Assembly: GCA_946885915.1 (NCBI GenBank)
Contig: CAMPHF010000015.1
Location: forward strand, 1-38,527
Length of the DNA stretch: 38,527 nucleotides
Direction of reading: 5' to 3'
Origin: an uncultured Idiomarina sp.
GTDB taxonomy: Bacteria > Pseudomonadota > Gammaproteobacteria > Enterobacterales > Alteromonadaceae
Part shown: piece after piece, positions 37,908-38,527 of the stretch
Position numbering within the stretch: position 1 is the stretch's first letter
How the letters are laid out: each line of letters begins with the position of its first letter
Program-made: the position numbers and the translations under genes
Notes under the pieces: generated by a model
What the model saw: the letters and a program-made list of their open reading frames with translations, nothing else
What the model was told of the DNA's origin: nothing
Databases searched by the model: none

Positions 37908-38527
37908 TAACGTTTATCCTCATAATAATGGTGTTGACTTAGTTTACCTTCTTTAGCTTCTCCCGCATTAAAATGAGGCTGTTGATCACCTTTCCCTCCC
38001 TGCCCATATGTGGCAGCTTTGTCTTGTCTAATACTGATTTTCTGACCAGAGCTATTAGTATACTCATACTGTTTAACATTTCTCGAGTCCAAACCAATAG
38101 CTTTTCCTTCAGGAGTTCCCGGCTTAATAGTTTTATCCGGCTGAGCACTTCTTGGTATACCATTTGCGTTTTTGGCTTTCCTCAATGCTTGATGTGACGT
38201 GACTGAAATAGTGTCAACAGCTTTATCACCAGCTCTAGCTGCAAGTCCAAGACCTGTAGCTCCGGGAATAAATAACCCGGCTACATTAGCGGTCAATGAT
38301 GCAGAGTTCGTTGCATTAACACCATTCGTAGCTATGTCGTAAAGGTCATATGCTATGAAACCGATATCAACAATGGCATCTAAGAATTCACCATTGGGAT
38401 CAGTATATTTGTATGGATTATTATTGACGTACAAGTAGCGGTTAAACGACATCACCGGATTTTTCGGCGTCCAACCAACCGGATCATTCGAGTAAAACCG
38501 CCCAATCACTGGATCATAGTATCGTGC
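37907..38527 (-). CDS. RHS protein C-terminus with HNH/Endo VII-like toxin region (cut by window edge)
   Basis: The frame is open to the right edge and begins ARYYDPVIGRFYSNDPVG, so this is the end of a larger RHS-repeat protein. The conserved core ends at YKYTDPNGE. A hydrophobic glycine/alanine-rich stretch follows, then a C-terminal domain with NGIPRSAQPDKTIKPGTPEG, LDSRNVKQYEYTNSSGQ, ATYGQGGKGDQQPHFN and LSQHHYYE. The E...H...HH pattern fits the HNH/Endo VII polymorphic-toxin nucleases (Tox-HNH-EHHH type), so DNase activity is plausible. RHS shells deliver such tips by type VI or related secretion; no secretion gene is visible here. Confidence 0.82.
   Translation of the reverse strand, partial: ARYYDPVIGRFYSNDPVGWTPKNPVMSFNRYLYVNNNPYKYTDPNGEFLDAIVDIGFIAYDLYDIATNGVNATNSASLTANVAGLFIPGATGLGLAARAGDKAVDTISVTSHQALRKAKNANGIPRSAQPDKTIKPGTPEGKAIGLDSRNVKQYEYTNSSGQKISIRQDKAATYGQGGKGDQQPHFNAGEAKEGKLSQHHYYEDKR
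38475..38527. repeat. 53-bp perfect direct repeat of the RHS core, copy 2
   Basis: These bases are identical to 36338-36390 and run to the window edge. The repeat lies just before the divergent C-terminal tip, where recombination can swap tips. Confidence 0.95.

Overview
The window is a gammaproteobacterial chromosome segment of moderate GC, most likely from the Alteromonadales and plausibly Idiomarinaceae-like (inferred from gene order and protein character, not from a search). Most of it follows enterobacterial synteny. The thrU-tyrU-glyT-thrT-tufB stable-RNA operon sits at the left edge. Next comes the large minus-strand cluster nnr-tsaE-amiB-mutL-miaA-hfq-hflX-hflK-hflC-(PLP enzyme)-purA, with queG diverging from nnr. 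The yheV / abcF(yheS)-yheT-yheU group, cysQ-nudE, yrfG-sthA, ompR-envZ, and greB / tex follow.

From about 26.8 to 34.1 kb the content is more lineage-specific. It holds an HEQQH metalloprotease-like protein beside a 108-residue miniature flagellar rod/hook-like protein, and a three-histidine-box fatty acid desaturase. The desaturase promoter carries a near-palindromic FabR-type operator, and fabR itself is transcribed divergently. An SLC13 permease with RCK-C domains and a secreted S9 (prolyl oligopeptidase-type) peptidase complete this part.

From about 34.1 kb to the right edge is an AT-richer accessory island. It contains a short overlapping gene pair, an IS30-family element whose transposase has two in-frame stop codons, and an orphan RHS tip followed by a small membrane protein. 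At the edge is the C-terminus of a second RHS protein ending in an HNH/Endo VII-like toxin region, overlapping a presumed immunity gene by one base. The RHS core is repeated perfectly over at least 53 bp. The IS30 ends supply the final codons of the genes on both sides. This polymorphic-toxin island is the most likely place for undescribed biology.

Functionally the housekeeping part joins translation and tRNA modification (tuf, tRNAs, miaA, tsaE, queG, ABC-F), RNA and protein quality control (hfq, hflX, hflKC), DNA repair (mutL), cell separation (amiB), nucleotide metabolism (purA, nudE, cysQ, yrfG, nnr), redox balance (sthA), osmotic two-component signalling (ompR-envZ) and transcription (greB, tex). 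Many genes overlap by 1-26 bp, including three convergent tail-to-tail overlaps, so the chromosome is compact here.
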